From UBA2108 sp002713215 (GTDB lineage: Bacteria; Bacteroidota; Bacteroidia; Flavobacteriales_G; Salibacteraceae): a stretch of 64,000 nt of DNA. The stretch lies in the NCBI GenBank assembly GCA_937891015.1, contig CALAPY010000072.1, forward strand, positions 68,845 to 132,844. The letters run 5' to 3'. A model generated the notes under the pieces. That model made no database searches and was not told the origin of the DNA. It saw nothing but the letters and a program-made list of their open reading frames with translations. Shown piece by piece: positions 33,369 through 42,792 of the stretch; the stretch's first letter is position 1; every line of letters begins with the position of its first letter. A program made the position numbers and the translations under genes.

Positions 33369-35300
33369 TTATTTTTTAGGAACGTCCATGCCCCTTTGCT
33401 TGGCCATTTCCTCTAACCGCTTTTGAAATTTGCTTTTTTTCTTGGCTGGTTTCTTTTTATTCTCCTGAACCTTGGCATGAATCTCATCATCGTTAACCAG
33501 GTATTTTCTAAAGAACCAATTTTGACCAATTGATGTAAGGTTGGCGCACAGGTAGTAGTAGCTCAAACCAGCAGGGTAGGAGTTGAAAAAGAACAACATC
33601 ATAACCGGCATGAAGTAGAGCATAATTTTCATTTGCTGAGCTTGCATTTCACCGCCACCTCCCATGGTGCCGCTGGCCATATTACTTTTTGTATAGAAGA
33701 ACATGGAGAATGCCATTAGAAGAGTAAATAAACTCACGTGCGATCCATAGAATGGAATTGAAAAAGGAAGATCGAATATGGAATCGTAAGCTGCTAAATC
33801 CGAAGCCCATAAAAATGATTCTCCCCTCAATTCAATGGACGAAGGGAAGAACATAAACATGGCGTACAGAATAGGCATTTGCAGCAACATAGGAATACAA
33901 CCCGCCATGGGGTTAACACCTGCTTTTTTATACAGAGCCATGGTATCTTGCTGCTTCTTCATGGCATCAGCGTTCTTGTTCTTTTTGTTTAATTCCTCAA
34001 TTTCAGGTTTAAGTACGCGCATCTTGGCGCCTGATAAATAACTTTTGTAGGTAAGAGGGGAGAGGATAAGTTTAATAAGCAGTGTAAGCAACAAAATGAT
34101 GATACCATAGGAAATATCCAACATGCTTAATCCAAAGAAAATTGGAATAATGAACCATTTACTTACCCAGCCAAATATTCCCCATCCTAGGTCGAGGATG
34201 CTTTCCAGGTCATAATCTTTAAGTGTATAAAACTGGTTTGGTCCCAGGAAGATTTTAAAAGACGAGGATTTACTTCCGGGATCTACTGGCAGTTTTACGT
34301 TTACAATCATGTCTTTGATGTAGTTGCTCCCCTGCTCCGGCATTTGAACGGTTTCTAGGTAACCACCATTTCTTACAAAGGGTTGTTCGGTTTTCATGGC
34401 AACGGTAAAGAACTGCTGTTTAAAAGCAATCCACTCGAGATTGCTCTCGAGTTCGTCATCCAATTCCAGCCTTTCAGCACTTCTTTCTGATATGTAATCA
34501 CGATCATCTCCAACCGGTTTATAGAATATGGAGGTCCTCATGTTCTCAGTCTGAAATCCCTTTTCGTGTGCCGGAGTTTTTATTTGCCAGTTTAAAGCCA
34601 TTTTGTTGGCATTGTCCATTAGGATGTCATCAATTCCAACGTAGTTTATCTTGAAATCAAGATCATAGCTATTTCCTTTAATGCTGTACACATATTCGAT
34701 GTACTTATTGGAGCTTCCTGCATACAGCCTCATTGACAAACTTCCCTGGTCCGAATCACCGGTAACTGATACGTCAGTGCCAGTTGCCTTAAAAAAGAAA
34801 TTGGACGTGTTCAGTACCCGGTTTTGACTTTTAAAGGAAAGCGAAAACTCACTGGAATCTTCATCGAAGAGATAAAGCGGTGTTTCATCAAACTTTTTGT
34901 ACTCCTTAAGTTCTGCAGAAACCGGTCGTCCTCCTTTGGTAGAAATTTTGACCCTTATCTTTTCATTCTCAATGGTATAGTATTGAATGGCTCCACTGGT
35001 AGCGTCCGAAAATCGACCGTATTGTTCATAGGTCTCTAATTTTCGCAGCGAATCCTGTTGGTTTCTCATCGAGTCATTAAGCAATATTTCTGTTTGATTT
35101 TTTGTGCTGGCCATTTCAACTGAATCTCGTTCAATCTTGGCAGCAACTTCTTGCTTCTCTACTTGCGCAATGCTATCCATTTTACGCTCATGAGCAGCTA
35201 TTTCTGCTTCGTTGGGCGCCATCCAATAGGTATATCCTATAAGTATTGCTCCAATTAAAACAAACCCTACCAGGCTGTTTCTATCCATTTGCTTAGCCAT
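33369..35300 (-). CDS. yidC: Membrane protein insertase YidC
   Basis: 643 residues, a little longer than most Bacteroidota YidC. An N-terminal membrane helix (SLVGFVLIGAILIGYTYWM), a large periplasmic beta-supersandwich domain (about residues 85-370) and the C-terminal five-helix core with SGAKMRVLKPEIEELN (the conserved Arg), NPMAGCIPMLLQMPILYAMF and YPAGLSYYYL, then a strongly basic tail. YidC inserts and folds inner-membrane proteins alone or with SecYEG. pyrG lies 12 nt upstream, and the pair are usual neighbours in Bacteroidota. Confidence 0.96.
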   Translation of the reverse strand: MAKQMDRNSLVGFVLIGAILIGYTYWMAPNEAEIAAHERKMDSIAQVEKQEVAAKIERDSVEMASTKNQTEILLNDSMRNQQDSLRKLETYEQYGRFSDATSGAIQYYTIENEKIRVKISTKGGRPVSAELKEYKKFDETPLYLFDEDSSEFSLSFKSQNRVLNTSNFFFKATGTDVSVTGDSDQGSLSMRLYAGSSNKYIEYVYSIKGNSYDLDFKINYVGIDDILMDNANKMALNWQIKTPAHEKGFQTENMRTSIFYKPVGDDRDYISERSAERLELDDELESNLEWIAFKQQFFTVAMKTEQPFVRNGGYLETVQMPEQGSNYIKDMIVNVKLPVDPGSKSSSFKIFLGPNQFYTLKDYDLESILDLGWGIFGWVSKWFIIPIFFGLSMLDISYGIIILLLTLLIKLILSPLTYKSYLSGAKMRVLKPEIEELNKKNKNADAMKKQQDTMALYKKAGVNPMAGCIPMLLQMPILYAMFMFFPSSIELRGESFLWASDLAAYDSIFDLPFSIPFYGSHVSLFTLLMAFSMFFYTKSNMASGTMGGGGEMQAQQMKIMLYFMPVMMLFFFNSYPAGLSYYYLCANLTSIGQNWFFRKYLVNDDEIHAKVQENKKKPAKKKSKFQKRLEEMAKQRGMDVPKK

Positions 35301-35312
35301 AAACTACTGTCC

Positions 35313-36926
35313 TTACGAATTGTGCCTTTTTAATGCGGCTGCTATAAAGTTTACAAAAAGTGGATGTGGTTTGTCCACTGTACTTTTATATTCCGGGTGA
35401 AACTGAGTCCCAACAAACCAGGGATGCTCCGGTATTTCAATAATTTCAACCAAATTGGTTTTTGGGTTAATTCCACTGGCCACCATACCTGCTTTTTCAT
35501 ATTGCTCCAAATAGGAGTTATTAAACTCGTATCGGTGACGGTGTCTTTCTTCAATTTCCGGTTCACCATATACACTGCTTACGATAGTATCGGGTTTAAC
35601 CTTACACGTGTACGCTCCCAACCTCATGGTGCCTCCCTTTTCGGTTACCTTCTTCTGGTTATCCATTAAGCAGATAACTGCATTTTCCGTTTTTTCGTCA
35701 ATTTCCGAAGTATGAGCGTCAGAAATTCCCAAAACTGACCTACCAAACTCAATTACGGCACATTGCATTCCCAGGCAAATTCCAAAGAATGGAATGTTGT
35801 TTTCTCGGGCATATTTTACGGTTTGAATCTTACCTTCAATTCCCCGCTCGCCAAATCCTGGTGCTACCAGAATACCGTCCAGGTGTTTTAGGTTTTCATC
35901 GACCGAGTAAGAGCTAATATTTTCGGAATGAATCAATTCAACCTTAACCTTACATTCGTTTTGAGCACCGGCATGTATAAAGGCTTCGAGTATGGATTTA
36001 TAGGAATCTTTGAGTTCAACGTATTTCCCAATTAATCCAACGGTAACTCGTGATTTTGGGTATTTGATCTTGTTTAAAAACTTAATCCAGTTATCTAGCT
36101 CCGGTTCTTTAGCATCCTTGTTGCTAAATTTTCCAAGAACGACCTCGTCCAGCGATTCTTCTTTCATCAAAAGAGGAACCTCATAGATGGTGGAAGCATC
36201 GATCGATTGAATTACAGCATTCTTAGATACGTTACAAAAGAGTGCAATTTTCTTTTTAATGTCGGCGCTAAGTTCATGTGAAGTTCTTGCGACAATAACA
36301 TCGGGCTGAACTCCTAAACTTTGTAGCATCTTTACCGAGTGCTGGGTAGGTTTTGTTTTAAGTTCTCCTGCTGCTTCGAGGTAGGGGATTAGGGTAAGAT
36401 GAATTACCATGGAAAGCCCTTCCTTTTCAAGCTTAAGCTGTCGTACGGCCTCTACGTATGGTAAACTTTCAATATCACCAACGGTACCTCCAATTTCTGT
36501 GATCACAAAATCGAATTCGTTGGTATTGCCCAATTTGGTAATCGAATTCTTTATTTCATCGGTGATATGAGGAATAACCTGAACGGTCTTGCCTAAATAA
36601 TCACCCTTTCTTTCGCGGTCAATTACTCGTTGGTATATACGACCAGTTGTAACATTGTTGCTTTGCGATGTGGCTACATTTAGAAATCGCTCGTAATGAC
36701 CTAAGTCCAAATCGGTTTCAGCCCCGTCATCAGTTACAAAACACTCGCCATGTTCGTATGGATTCAAAGTTCCTGGATCAATATTGATATAAGGATCTAA
36801 TTTTTGAATGGTTACTGAGTAACCTCTTGCCTGAAGAAGTTTAGCTAATGAAGCAGAAATTATTCCTTTGCCAAGAGAGGAAGTAACGCCACCCGTAACG
36901 AAAATGTATTTGCAATTTTGGGCCAT
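35313..36926 (-). CDS. pyrG: CTP synthase
   Basis: 537 residues. PyrG aminates UTP to CTP with ATP and glutamine. The synthetase part shows GGVTSSLGKGIISASLAKLL, DPYINIDPGTLNPYEHGE and DDGAETDLDLGHYERF; the glutaminase part has the nucleophile Cys in GICLGMQCAV and the His/Glu of GTQFHPEYKS. Length is normal and all key residues are present. It is the first gene of the pyrG-yidC-DUF6438-thioesterase run, with a -7 box 25 nt before the ATG. Confidence 0.97.
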   Translation of the reverse strand: MAQNCKYIFVTGGVTSSLGKGIISASLAKLLQARGYSVTIQKLDPYINIDPGTLNPYEHGECFVTDDGAETDLDLGHYERFLNVATSQSNNVTTGRIYQRVIDRERKGDYLGKTVQVIPHITDEIKNSITKLGNTNEFDFVITEIGGTVGDIESLPYVEAVRQLKLEKEGLSMVIHLTLIPYLEAAGELKTKPTQHSVKMLQSLGVQPDVIVARTSHELSADIKKKIALFCNVSKNAVIQSIDASTIYEVPLLMKEESLDEVVLGKFSNKDAKEPELDNWIKFLNKIKYPKSRVTVGLIGKYVELKDSYKSILEAFIHAGAQNECKVKVELIHSENISSYSVDENLKHLDGILVAPGFGERGIEGKIQTVKYARENNIPFFGICLGMQCAVIEFGRSVLGISDAHTSEIDEKTENAVICLMDNQKKVTEKGGTMRLGAYTCKVKPDTIVSSVYGEPEIEERHRHRYEFNNSYLEQYEKAGMVASGINPKTNLVEIIEIPEHPWFVGTQFHPEYKSTVDKPHPLFVNFIAAALKRHNS

Positions 36927-36951
36927 GAATGAATTGTATTCGTACGGGGCG

Positions 36952-36959
36952 CAAAAGTA
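36952..36959 (-). promoter_or_regulatory. -7 promoter element (TACTTTTG) of the pyrG operon
   Basis: Exact TAnnTTTG match on the minus strand, 25 nt before the pyrG ATG. The 151-nt gap to the TonB receptor stop holds nothing else recognised. Confidence 0.55.
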
Positions 36960-37077
36960 ATAATTATCGACGGTGACAACCTGTTAATTCCACACTTCTT
37001 TACAGCCTTAACAAACATTTTGATAAGACCGATTAGGACCTAAATTAAAGCCACAAATACTAATACTGTCAGGCTGT

Positions 37078-39399
37078 TTACCAGGTTAAACTTAGACTGG
37101 CATTAGGCATAAATGGAAGCTGGTTTACCTGGGTATAAGTAAGACGATCGAAGAAGAAAATGTTTTCCTGATTTAACATGTTTGTTACTCCCACATTTGC
37201 TTCTAACTTAACGTTACTCGAAATGGTAAAAGTCTTCTTTATGTTAGCATCAAGCCTGGAATAATAGGGAAGACGCCCCTGGTTAATATCACCGTACAAG
37301 GTATTAACTGTGCCATTTTGTACTGTTGGGTCAGCTGTATTATCAGCTAAATTCAGCTGCTCGTAAAACCCTGCAGTTTGGGTGAAAGGAAACCCACTAC
37401 CGTAATTGTAACGTAGGTTAAACTCCCAATCCAGGTTTTTACCCAATGTTACCGCACCAACCAGGTTTACGTTGTGTACACGATTGAAAACCGGGTTATA
37501 CTCGCGAATTCCATCCCAGCGGGTAATATTTCCCAATGAATAGACCGCCCATATGTAGTATCTTTTGTAATCGTACTTCAGGGAAATGTCAACGCCATAG
37601 GCATCCCCTTTTTCAACGATGTATGTTTTCTTGTATATGTCGGGTCGATCTTCATTTTCAGGAGTGTCATCAAAGATCTTGTTTCGGTTTACGTTTACAA
37701 GTTGGGTAAATTGTTTGTAATAACCCTCCACATTCAATGTTATGTTTCTAAGAACATCCCATTCTGCTCCTAGAATGTAGTGGTTGGCTTTTTGTAATTC
37801 ATTTTTAACCGATGTTTTTTTCCCGTTTTGATCCGTAAAATCACTTTGTAAGTTTTCCGGCGAGGCAATAAATCCGTAGAACAGATTAACCACATCGCGA
37901 TCTGAGTTTGCTGCAATTAGGTTTTGAGAGTACATTCCAGCGGCCCCTTTAATTCGAATATTATCGGTAAGGTTGTATTTAATTCCAATTCGAGGTTCGG
38001 GTGAGAATACATTAAGGGTAGCATAGAATTGTAACCTTACACTGGGATCAATGATAAGTTTATCACCTATTCGCCATTTGTATTTACCGTATAAGCCAAG
38101 TTCTGTACTCTTACTTTCTTCAATAATTTGTCTGTTACTGGATGTGTTGAAACTGAAATTGGTTGTAAATGCAACAATGTCAACGCCAAATTTAAATTCA
38201 TTACTTCCAAAAAAATAGGTGCTGTTAAGTCCCATATTGAACCCCTTAATTCCACTTTCACGATTCAGTCCGGTGGGTTCATTCATGGCAATGGTATATT
38301 TGGAATAAGCGAAATTACCATCCAGTATGGCACTGGAACTCTTTGGAAGAATGATGAATTTTCCACCACCACCAAAATTTTTCCAATTGAGTGAGGTGCC
38401 ATTGGTATACCTAGCATTGTCGGTAAATCCAAAACCAAATATATCGGCCTTGCTTCCGCCTCCTGAACCAAATGAAATTTTGCCGTAAAAATCATTAAAA
38501 GTATAGGGTAGTCCATTGGTGTCTACATAAGAGTAGATTGACTTTGATGTTTGATCCAGGTAAGAAGTTTTCGCAGAGATCATATAACTTATTGACCCAT
38601 CGTCCAAAGACTTGGGCTTTTTCAGGGGGCCTTCTAATAATGCTTTTGCACCGAAAGTGCTTATTGCTATTTTACCACCGAAGTGTTTTTTATTTCCTTC
38701 CCGGGTGGTAATGTCCATTATGGAAGAAATACGTCCTCCGTATTCCGCGCCAAATCCACCGGTGTATACATCAGCACTCCTCATAATGTCAGCATCAAAT
38801 ACCGAGAATAAACCAATGGAGTGGAACGCATTGTAGATAATCATTCCATCCATCAAGATTTTATTCTGAACCGGAGATCCACCCCGAATGTACAGCTGTC
38901 CGCCCTGATCACCGGTAAAAATTACCCCGGGAATTACCTGAAGGTATTGCGCAAAATCCGCCTCACCTCCTACGGTGGGCAGTTTCTTAATTTCGGTTGG
39001 CGTTATTTTGGTCACTGACATTCTAACTTCCGTTTGTCGCTCCTGTTTCTCTGCAGAAATATCAATAATATCCAACTCAACACTTGATTCGGAGATAAAC
39101 AGGTTCTGACTTACGATTCCACCCCTGGTAATGGTTATTTCAACTTTGGCCGTATCAAAACCGAGGTACGAAACCATGAGGGTGTAGGTGCCATCCGGTA
39201 CTTTAGAAATACTATAAAAACCATTTACATCTGTAGCAGCTCCGTATCCGGTACCTTGTAAGTATGCATTGGTAAAAATGATAGGTTCCCTGGTCTCTTT
39301 GTTGTATACAAAGCCTTTAACACCACCTTTTTGGGCAACGGAGGTTAAAGAAATGGCCAGGAGGGCAATGGATAGAAGTACAAAGTTAATCGGACGCAT
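37078..39399 (-). CDS. TonB-dependent receptor with carboxypeptidase-regulatory-like domain
   Basis: 773 residues from ATG 39399. After a signal peptide (MRPINFVLLSIALLAISLTSVAQ) comes a carboxypeptidase-regulatory-like domain (GGVKGFVYNKETREPIIFTNAYL ... GYGAATDVNGFYSISKVPDG), then a plug domain with TEVRMSVTKITPTEIKKLPTVGG, QLYIRGGSPVQNKILMDGMIIYN and GGFGAEYGGRISSI, then the 22-strand barrel ending MPNASLSLTW (terminal aromatic). Such outer-membrane proteins import a substrate with TonB energy. No SusD partner is adjacent, so an uptake system for glycans is not indicated; substrate unknown. The longer frame up to 39465 includes the -7 box and is rejected. Confidence 0.92.
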   Translation of the reverse strand: MRPINFVLLSIALLAISLTSVAQKGGVKGFVYNKETREPIIFTNAYLQGTGYGAATDVNGFYSISKVPDGTYTLMVSYLGFDTAKVEITITRGGIVSQNLFISESSVELDIIDISAEKQERQTEVRMSVTKITPTEIKKLPTVGGEADFAQYLQVIPGVIFTGDQGGQLYIRGGSPVQNKILMDGMIIYNAFHSIGLFSVFDADIMRSADVYTGGFGAEYGGRISSIMDITTREGNKKHFGGKIAISTFGAKALLEGPLKKPKSLDDGSISYMISAKTSYLDQTSKSIYSYVDTNGLPYTFNDFYGKISFGSGGGSKADIFGFGFTDNARYTNGTSLNWKNFGGGGKFIILPKSSSAILDGNFAYSKYTIAMNEPTGLNRESGIKGFNMGLNSTYFFGSNEFKFGVDIVAFTTNFSFNTSSNRQIIEESKSTELGLYGKYKWRIGDKLIIDPSVRLQFYATLNVFSPEPRIGIKYNLTDNIRIKGAAGMYSQNLIAANSDRDVVNLFYGFIASPENLQSDFTDQNGKKTSVKNELQKANHYILGAEWDVLRNITLNVEGYYKQFTQLVNVNRNKIFDDTPENEDRPDIYKKTYIVEKGDAYGVDISLKYDYKRYYIWAVYSLGNITRWDGIREYNPVFNRVHNVNLVGAVTLGKNLDWEFNLRYNYGSGFPFTQTAGFYEQLNLADNTADPTVQNGTVNTLYGDINQGRLPYYSRLDANIKKTFTISSNVKLEANVGVTNMLNQENIFFFDRLTYTQVNQLPFMPNASLSLTW

Positions 39400-39417
39400 A
39401 TTGACTTTTAAAGGCGG

Positions 39418-39425
39418 CAAATTTA
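39418..39425 (-). promoter_or_regulatory. -7 promoter element (TAAATTTG)
   Basis: Exact TAnnTTTG match on the minus strand, 18 nt before ATG 39399 of the TonB-dependent receptor. It shows that the start at 39465 is false. Confidence 0.55.
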
Positions 39426-39517
39426 ATATAATAGGCAAAGGATAGTACTTATTATAATGACTCACTTTGTTAATGTTTAAATGGTAAATAGATTTGATAA
39501 ACGGGCCAATCCTGGAC

Positions 39518-41284
39518 TTAGCTTATTGGAAGGGTAAACACCGCTTTTGTACCTTGTTTTTGAAGCTCAAACTGCAAGGTGCCATTGTTTTGTCGAGCAA
39601 ACTCGGATGAAAGATAAAGCCCCATTCCTGCCCCTTTTTCTCCCTTAGTTCCATGCGAACTGCTGTAATCTAAACTGTTTTTTTCAAGGGCTTTTATTAT
39701 CTCTGCGGGTATTCCTTCTCCGTTGTCAGTAATCTCAGTTCTTATCATTCCGTCTTTTTCCAGCACAGTAATGAGCACCTCAGAATTTTCCGGAGAAAAC
39801 TTAATGGCATTACTTAATAAATTCCGGATTACGATTTCAAACAATACCCGGTCTGCATTTATAGTAAGTTGAAGCGGGCAATTGATTTTAACTTTTACAC
39901 TTTTGTGTTTTGCCAGGTACTCTGCTTCTATAACACTGTCTTTTAGTGATTCAGCAATGTGAAACTCTCGTTTGACCGGTTTTTGCCCATCTCGGTTGCT
40001 ATTGGCCCAATGCAATAAATTGTCAAGCATCTGAAGTCCGTTTTTGGAACTTATAAGCATATCCCGGTAAATAATTTTCATATCGTTTTCACTTAATTCA
40101 CCATCGTCGGCGAACGACAAAAAAGTGATCAGTTGGGAAAAAGGTGAGCGCAAATCGTGGCTAATAATTGAAAATATTTTGTCTTTCGAGTTATTCAACT
40201 CGGTCATTTTGTTGGAATACTCCTTTACGTTTTTATTTAGTTCCTCCATTTGCAAGAGGTCCTTTTTTCGTTGACTATTTTTTCTCCAGATTATAAAAGA
40301 GAATATAGTTAGCAAAATAACCGCCAGAATAGAAAAAACAAGGATTAAGTTTTTTCGGGCATCCAGTTTTTTGTTCAGTTCTATTCGCGCCAATAGATCG
40401 TTTCGTTCTTGGGCCTCTTTTTCTTCTTCAAGTTTTTCCATTAGCTGATTAATCCTCACCGCATTTTTGGTCGAAATAATCTCCAATTCAAGACTATCCC
40501 TTTTGGCCATAATTTCTAGTGCCAGCTTATAGTTCTTTAAGTCAATGTGGGTACTGACTAAATTGTTAAGGGCCAAAATCTGGTAGGTTGGAATACCATG
40601 TTTTCGGGAGATTTCCAGCGATTTAATTGAATACTTCAAGGAGCTATCATATTGTTGAATCGTATTAAAGGTATTGGCTAAATTGTAGTATGCCAGTGCT
40701 ACATTAACCGTATCTTCGATGCCGTTCCAGGTTGATATGGCATTTTGCAAAAACCAAATGGCACTGTCGGTATTGATTGTCCTATAAACAGCACCTAATA
40801 CATTGTAGGAACCTGCAATTAGTTTTTGATCATTGATTGATTTTGAGATGGATAAAGCGGTTTTGGAATTCCAAATGGCGTCATCGAGAAGGTTCATCTC
40901 GAAATAGGTAGCTCCTTTTAAATCGTATACCTCGGCCCTTAGTTTTTTGTTGTTCCAGGGAACTTCGTCGAGTAGGATATTTAGAATTTGAATTGTATAG
41001 TCGAAGTTTTGGGCAGCACGGTTAACATCGGCCAGTCTCAATTGAAGCTCATATATTTTGGTTAGGTTATTCTCCTTTTCATAGTGAATGGTTAGTGTAT
41101 TAATTATACGAACATATTCCTGGTATTTTCCCCTGTTATAGAGACTATTTGCCGATTCATACAAGGAGTCGATGGTCGGCAGACTTAGCGTAACTACTTC
41201 TTCTTGTTGTTTTACCTGACACTTGACGGGCAGGGAAAGCAGTACAAAAAACAAAATTTCGGAAATTATTTTATAGTTGCGCAT
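39518..41284 (-). CDS. Sensor histidine kinase with periplasmic TPR domain
   Basis: 588 residues. Signal or membrane helix at the N-terminus, about 280 residues of TPR-like helix pairs (periplasmic; e.g. LRAEVYDLKGATYFEMNLLDDAIWNS, VALAYYNLANTFNTIQQYDSS), a membrane helix (LILVFSILAVILLTIFSFIIW), a short coiled coil, then DHp (IFSIISHDLRSPF, phosphorylated His) and ATPase boxes N (RNLLSNAIKFS), G1 (DNGEGIP) and G2 (GAGMGLYL). This architecture is common in Bacteroidota. No response regulator is nearby, so the partner is elsewhere. It is the last gene of a four-gene minus-strand run. Confidence 0.92.
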   Translation of the reverse strand: MRNYKIISEILFFVLLSLPVKCQVKQQEEVVTLSLPTIDSLYESANSLYNRGKYQEYVRIINTLTIHYEKENNLTKIYELQLRLADVNRAAQNFDYTIQILNILLDEVPWNNKKLRAEVYDLKGATYFEMNLLDDAIWNSKTALSISKSINDQKLIAGSYNVLGAVYRTINTDSAIWFLQNAISTWNGIEDTVNVALAYYNLANTFNTIQQYDSSLKYSIKSLEISRKHGIPTYQILALNNLVSTHIDLKNYKLALEIMAKRDSLELEIISTKNAVRINQLMEKLEEEKEAQERNDLLARIELNKKLDARKNLILVFSILAVILLTIFSFIIWRKNSQRKKDLLQMEELNKNVKEYSNKMTELNNSKDKIFSIISHDLRSPFSQLITFLSFADDGELSENDMKIIYRDMLISSKNGLQMLDNLLHWANSNRDGQKPVKREFHIAESLKDSVIEAEYLAKHKSVKVKINCPLQLTINADRVLFEIVIRNLLSNAIKFSPENSEVLITVLEKDGMIRTEITDNGEGIPAEIIKALEKNSLDYSSSHGTKGEKGAGMGLYLSSEFARQNNGTLQFELQKQGTKAVFTLPIS

Positions 41285-41329
41285 GCAGATTAAACTTGAC
41301 TAACAAGCTGAAATACGAAGATACTTTAG

Positions 41330-42775
41330 TTATTTGGATGAGTTGATCTTTCCAAGTAGTTTAAATTCATTAAAACTATTGAGAATAAACCGCGTCGCAA
41401 CAATCAGGGTAGAAATGATCAGAATTCCCAGTATACTAACAGCTGAAAGGTATTGGTCAATAAAAAAGAGAATTCCAAGAGTTACCACAAGTGGCAGTAA
41501 TACTTCGACCAGGGTTGACATTGGAACGAAAGTTTGGAACTTCTTTCCGGCAAGGAAGTAACAACTAAATGCCATGGTTAACTGAGCAACAAAACTGGCT
41601 AGAGCAGCACCAACGATACCCAATGTGGGAATTAGAATCAGATTTAAAATCAGGTTTAACATAAAGGAGATTCCACTCCATAGCATCATGATCTTTAATT
41701 TACCTCCTGCGGTAATTACGGTTCCATAAATAGAAGAAATTACCATTGGAACAAAGGTGATAAGCAGAATAGTAAGCACCGTAGATGATTCAGTTGAAAT
41801 ATCCCGGTAACTTAAATCTATTATTTCCCCAGGAAGAAAAATTGCCAAACCAACAATACCAATAAATGATAAACTAAGAATTCTACTCACCAGAGTAACC
41901 AGCTTTTCCACTGGCTTTCCCAAAGCCATTTCCTTACTTAACATAGGAAAAAGAATAGCAGTAAATAAATAGACAAAATTGTTGAGTACATCGAAGAAAC
42001 GATATCCCTGGGCATAAATTCCAGTCTGATATTCCCCATCGGTAATCAGGCGTTCGATCATAACGGCATCAGCCTTAAAATACATGGTCATAAAAAAAAC
42101 AATAACCGCAAATGGAAGACTCTTTTTTAAAGTAGAACGAATGAATTGAGTATCCGGAATCGAAAAAAATGAACGCGCTTTTAATATGACAATACTCAGG
42201 CACATCAGCAAGGTGAAGGAATAAGCTGCACTTTGGGCATAGGCCAACCATTCTATTTGAAATTCCTGATTCACCACCTTCCCCCAAATTAGTACTGAAC
42301 AAATGCTAATTAATAATACGCGATCAAGTACCGAGATAATGCTGTCCAACCAAAATATTTGAAGGCCAGAAATGCTGGATCGAAGGAAGAGGACAAAAGA
42401 CAGAAGAAATTGATTAATGGCCAGTACGTATAAGAGATGGGTTGCTTGCTCGGTATATCCCATGGTTAGGGATAGGAGGATGGTGACCATTAAGTACAGC
42501 AACGCAAGCCCTAGTTTTAACCCTCCCAGTTTGGAGAAATGTTGTTTTAGAAAATCGTGATTTTGTGCAATGCTTTGATTATTGAGGTTGGTTATGCCCA
42601 GATCTAGAAGAATTTGAAACAAAAAGGTGAAATTGAACATGGCGTAATAAATACCATAAGCTTCATTTCCAACAATATTCTGAACTTCCCGATCGATTCC
42701 TAAAATCCAAAACGGTTTAATGAGAATGTTTAACCCAATTAAAAATGCAATATTGATTAGGAATTTCTTTCGCAC
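41330..42775 (-). CDS. Polysaccharide flippase (Wzx/MurJ-like, MATE fold)
   Basis: 481 residues, about 12-14 membrane helices throughout, no catalytic motifs. The shape and motifs such as IVGNEAYGIYYAMFNF, DLGITNLNNQSIAQN and YRFFDVLNNFVYLFTAILFPMLSKEMA belong to the oligosaccharide flippase (Wzx) group, which turns lipid-linked glycans across the inner membrane. Start is GTG 42775. It is 17 nt downstream of the barrel gene and 45 nt upstream of the kinase gene. Which glycan it moves is unknown; the glycosyltransferase cluster at 47-56 kb is the nearest candidate. Confidence 0.85.
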   Translation of the reverse strand: MRKKFLINIAFLIGLNILIKPFWILGIDREVQNIVGNEAYGIYYAMFNFTFLFQILLDLGITNLNNQSIAQNHDFLKQHFSKLGGLKLGLALLYLMVTILLSLTMGYTEQATHLLYVLAINQFLLSFVLFLRSSISGLQIFWLDSIISVLDRVLLISICSVLIWGKVVNQEFQIEWLAYAQSAAYSFTLLMCLSIVILKARSFFSIPDTQFIRSTLKKSLPFAVIVFFMTMYFKADAVMIERLITDGEYQTGIYAQGYRFFDVLNNFVYLFTAILFPMLSKEMALGKPVEKLVTLVSRILSLSFIGIVGLAIFLPGEIIDLSYRDISTESSTVLTILLITFVPMVISSIYGTVITAGGKLKIMMLWSGISFMLNLILNLILIPTLGIVGAALASFVAQLTMAFSCYFLAGKKFQTFVPMSTLVEVLLPLVVTLGILFFIDQYLSAVSILGILIISTLIVATRFILNSFNEFKLLGKINSSK

Positions 42776-42792
42776 CTAAGAAATAATCTGCT

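Noticed and set aside
39400..39465. Start at 39465 for the TonB receptor
   Set aside because: The extra 22 codons include the -7 box (39425-39418) and would precede the signal peptide.
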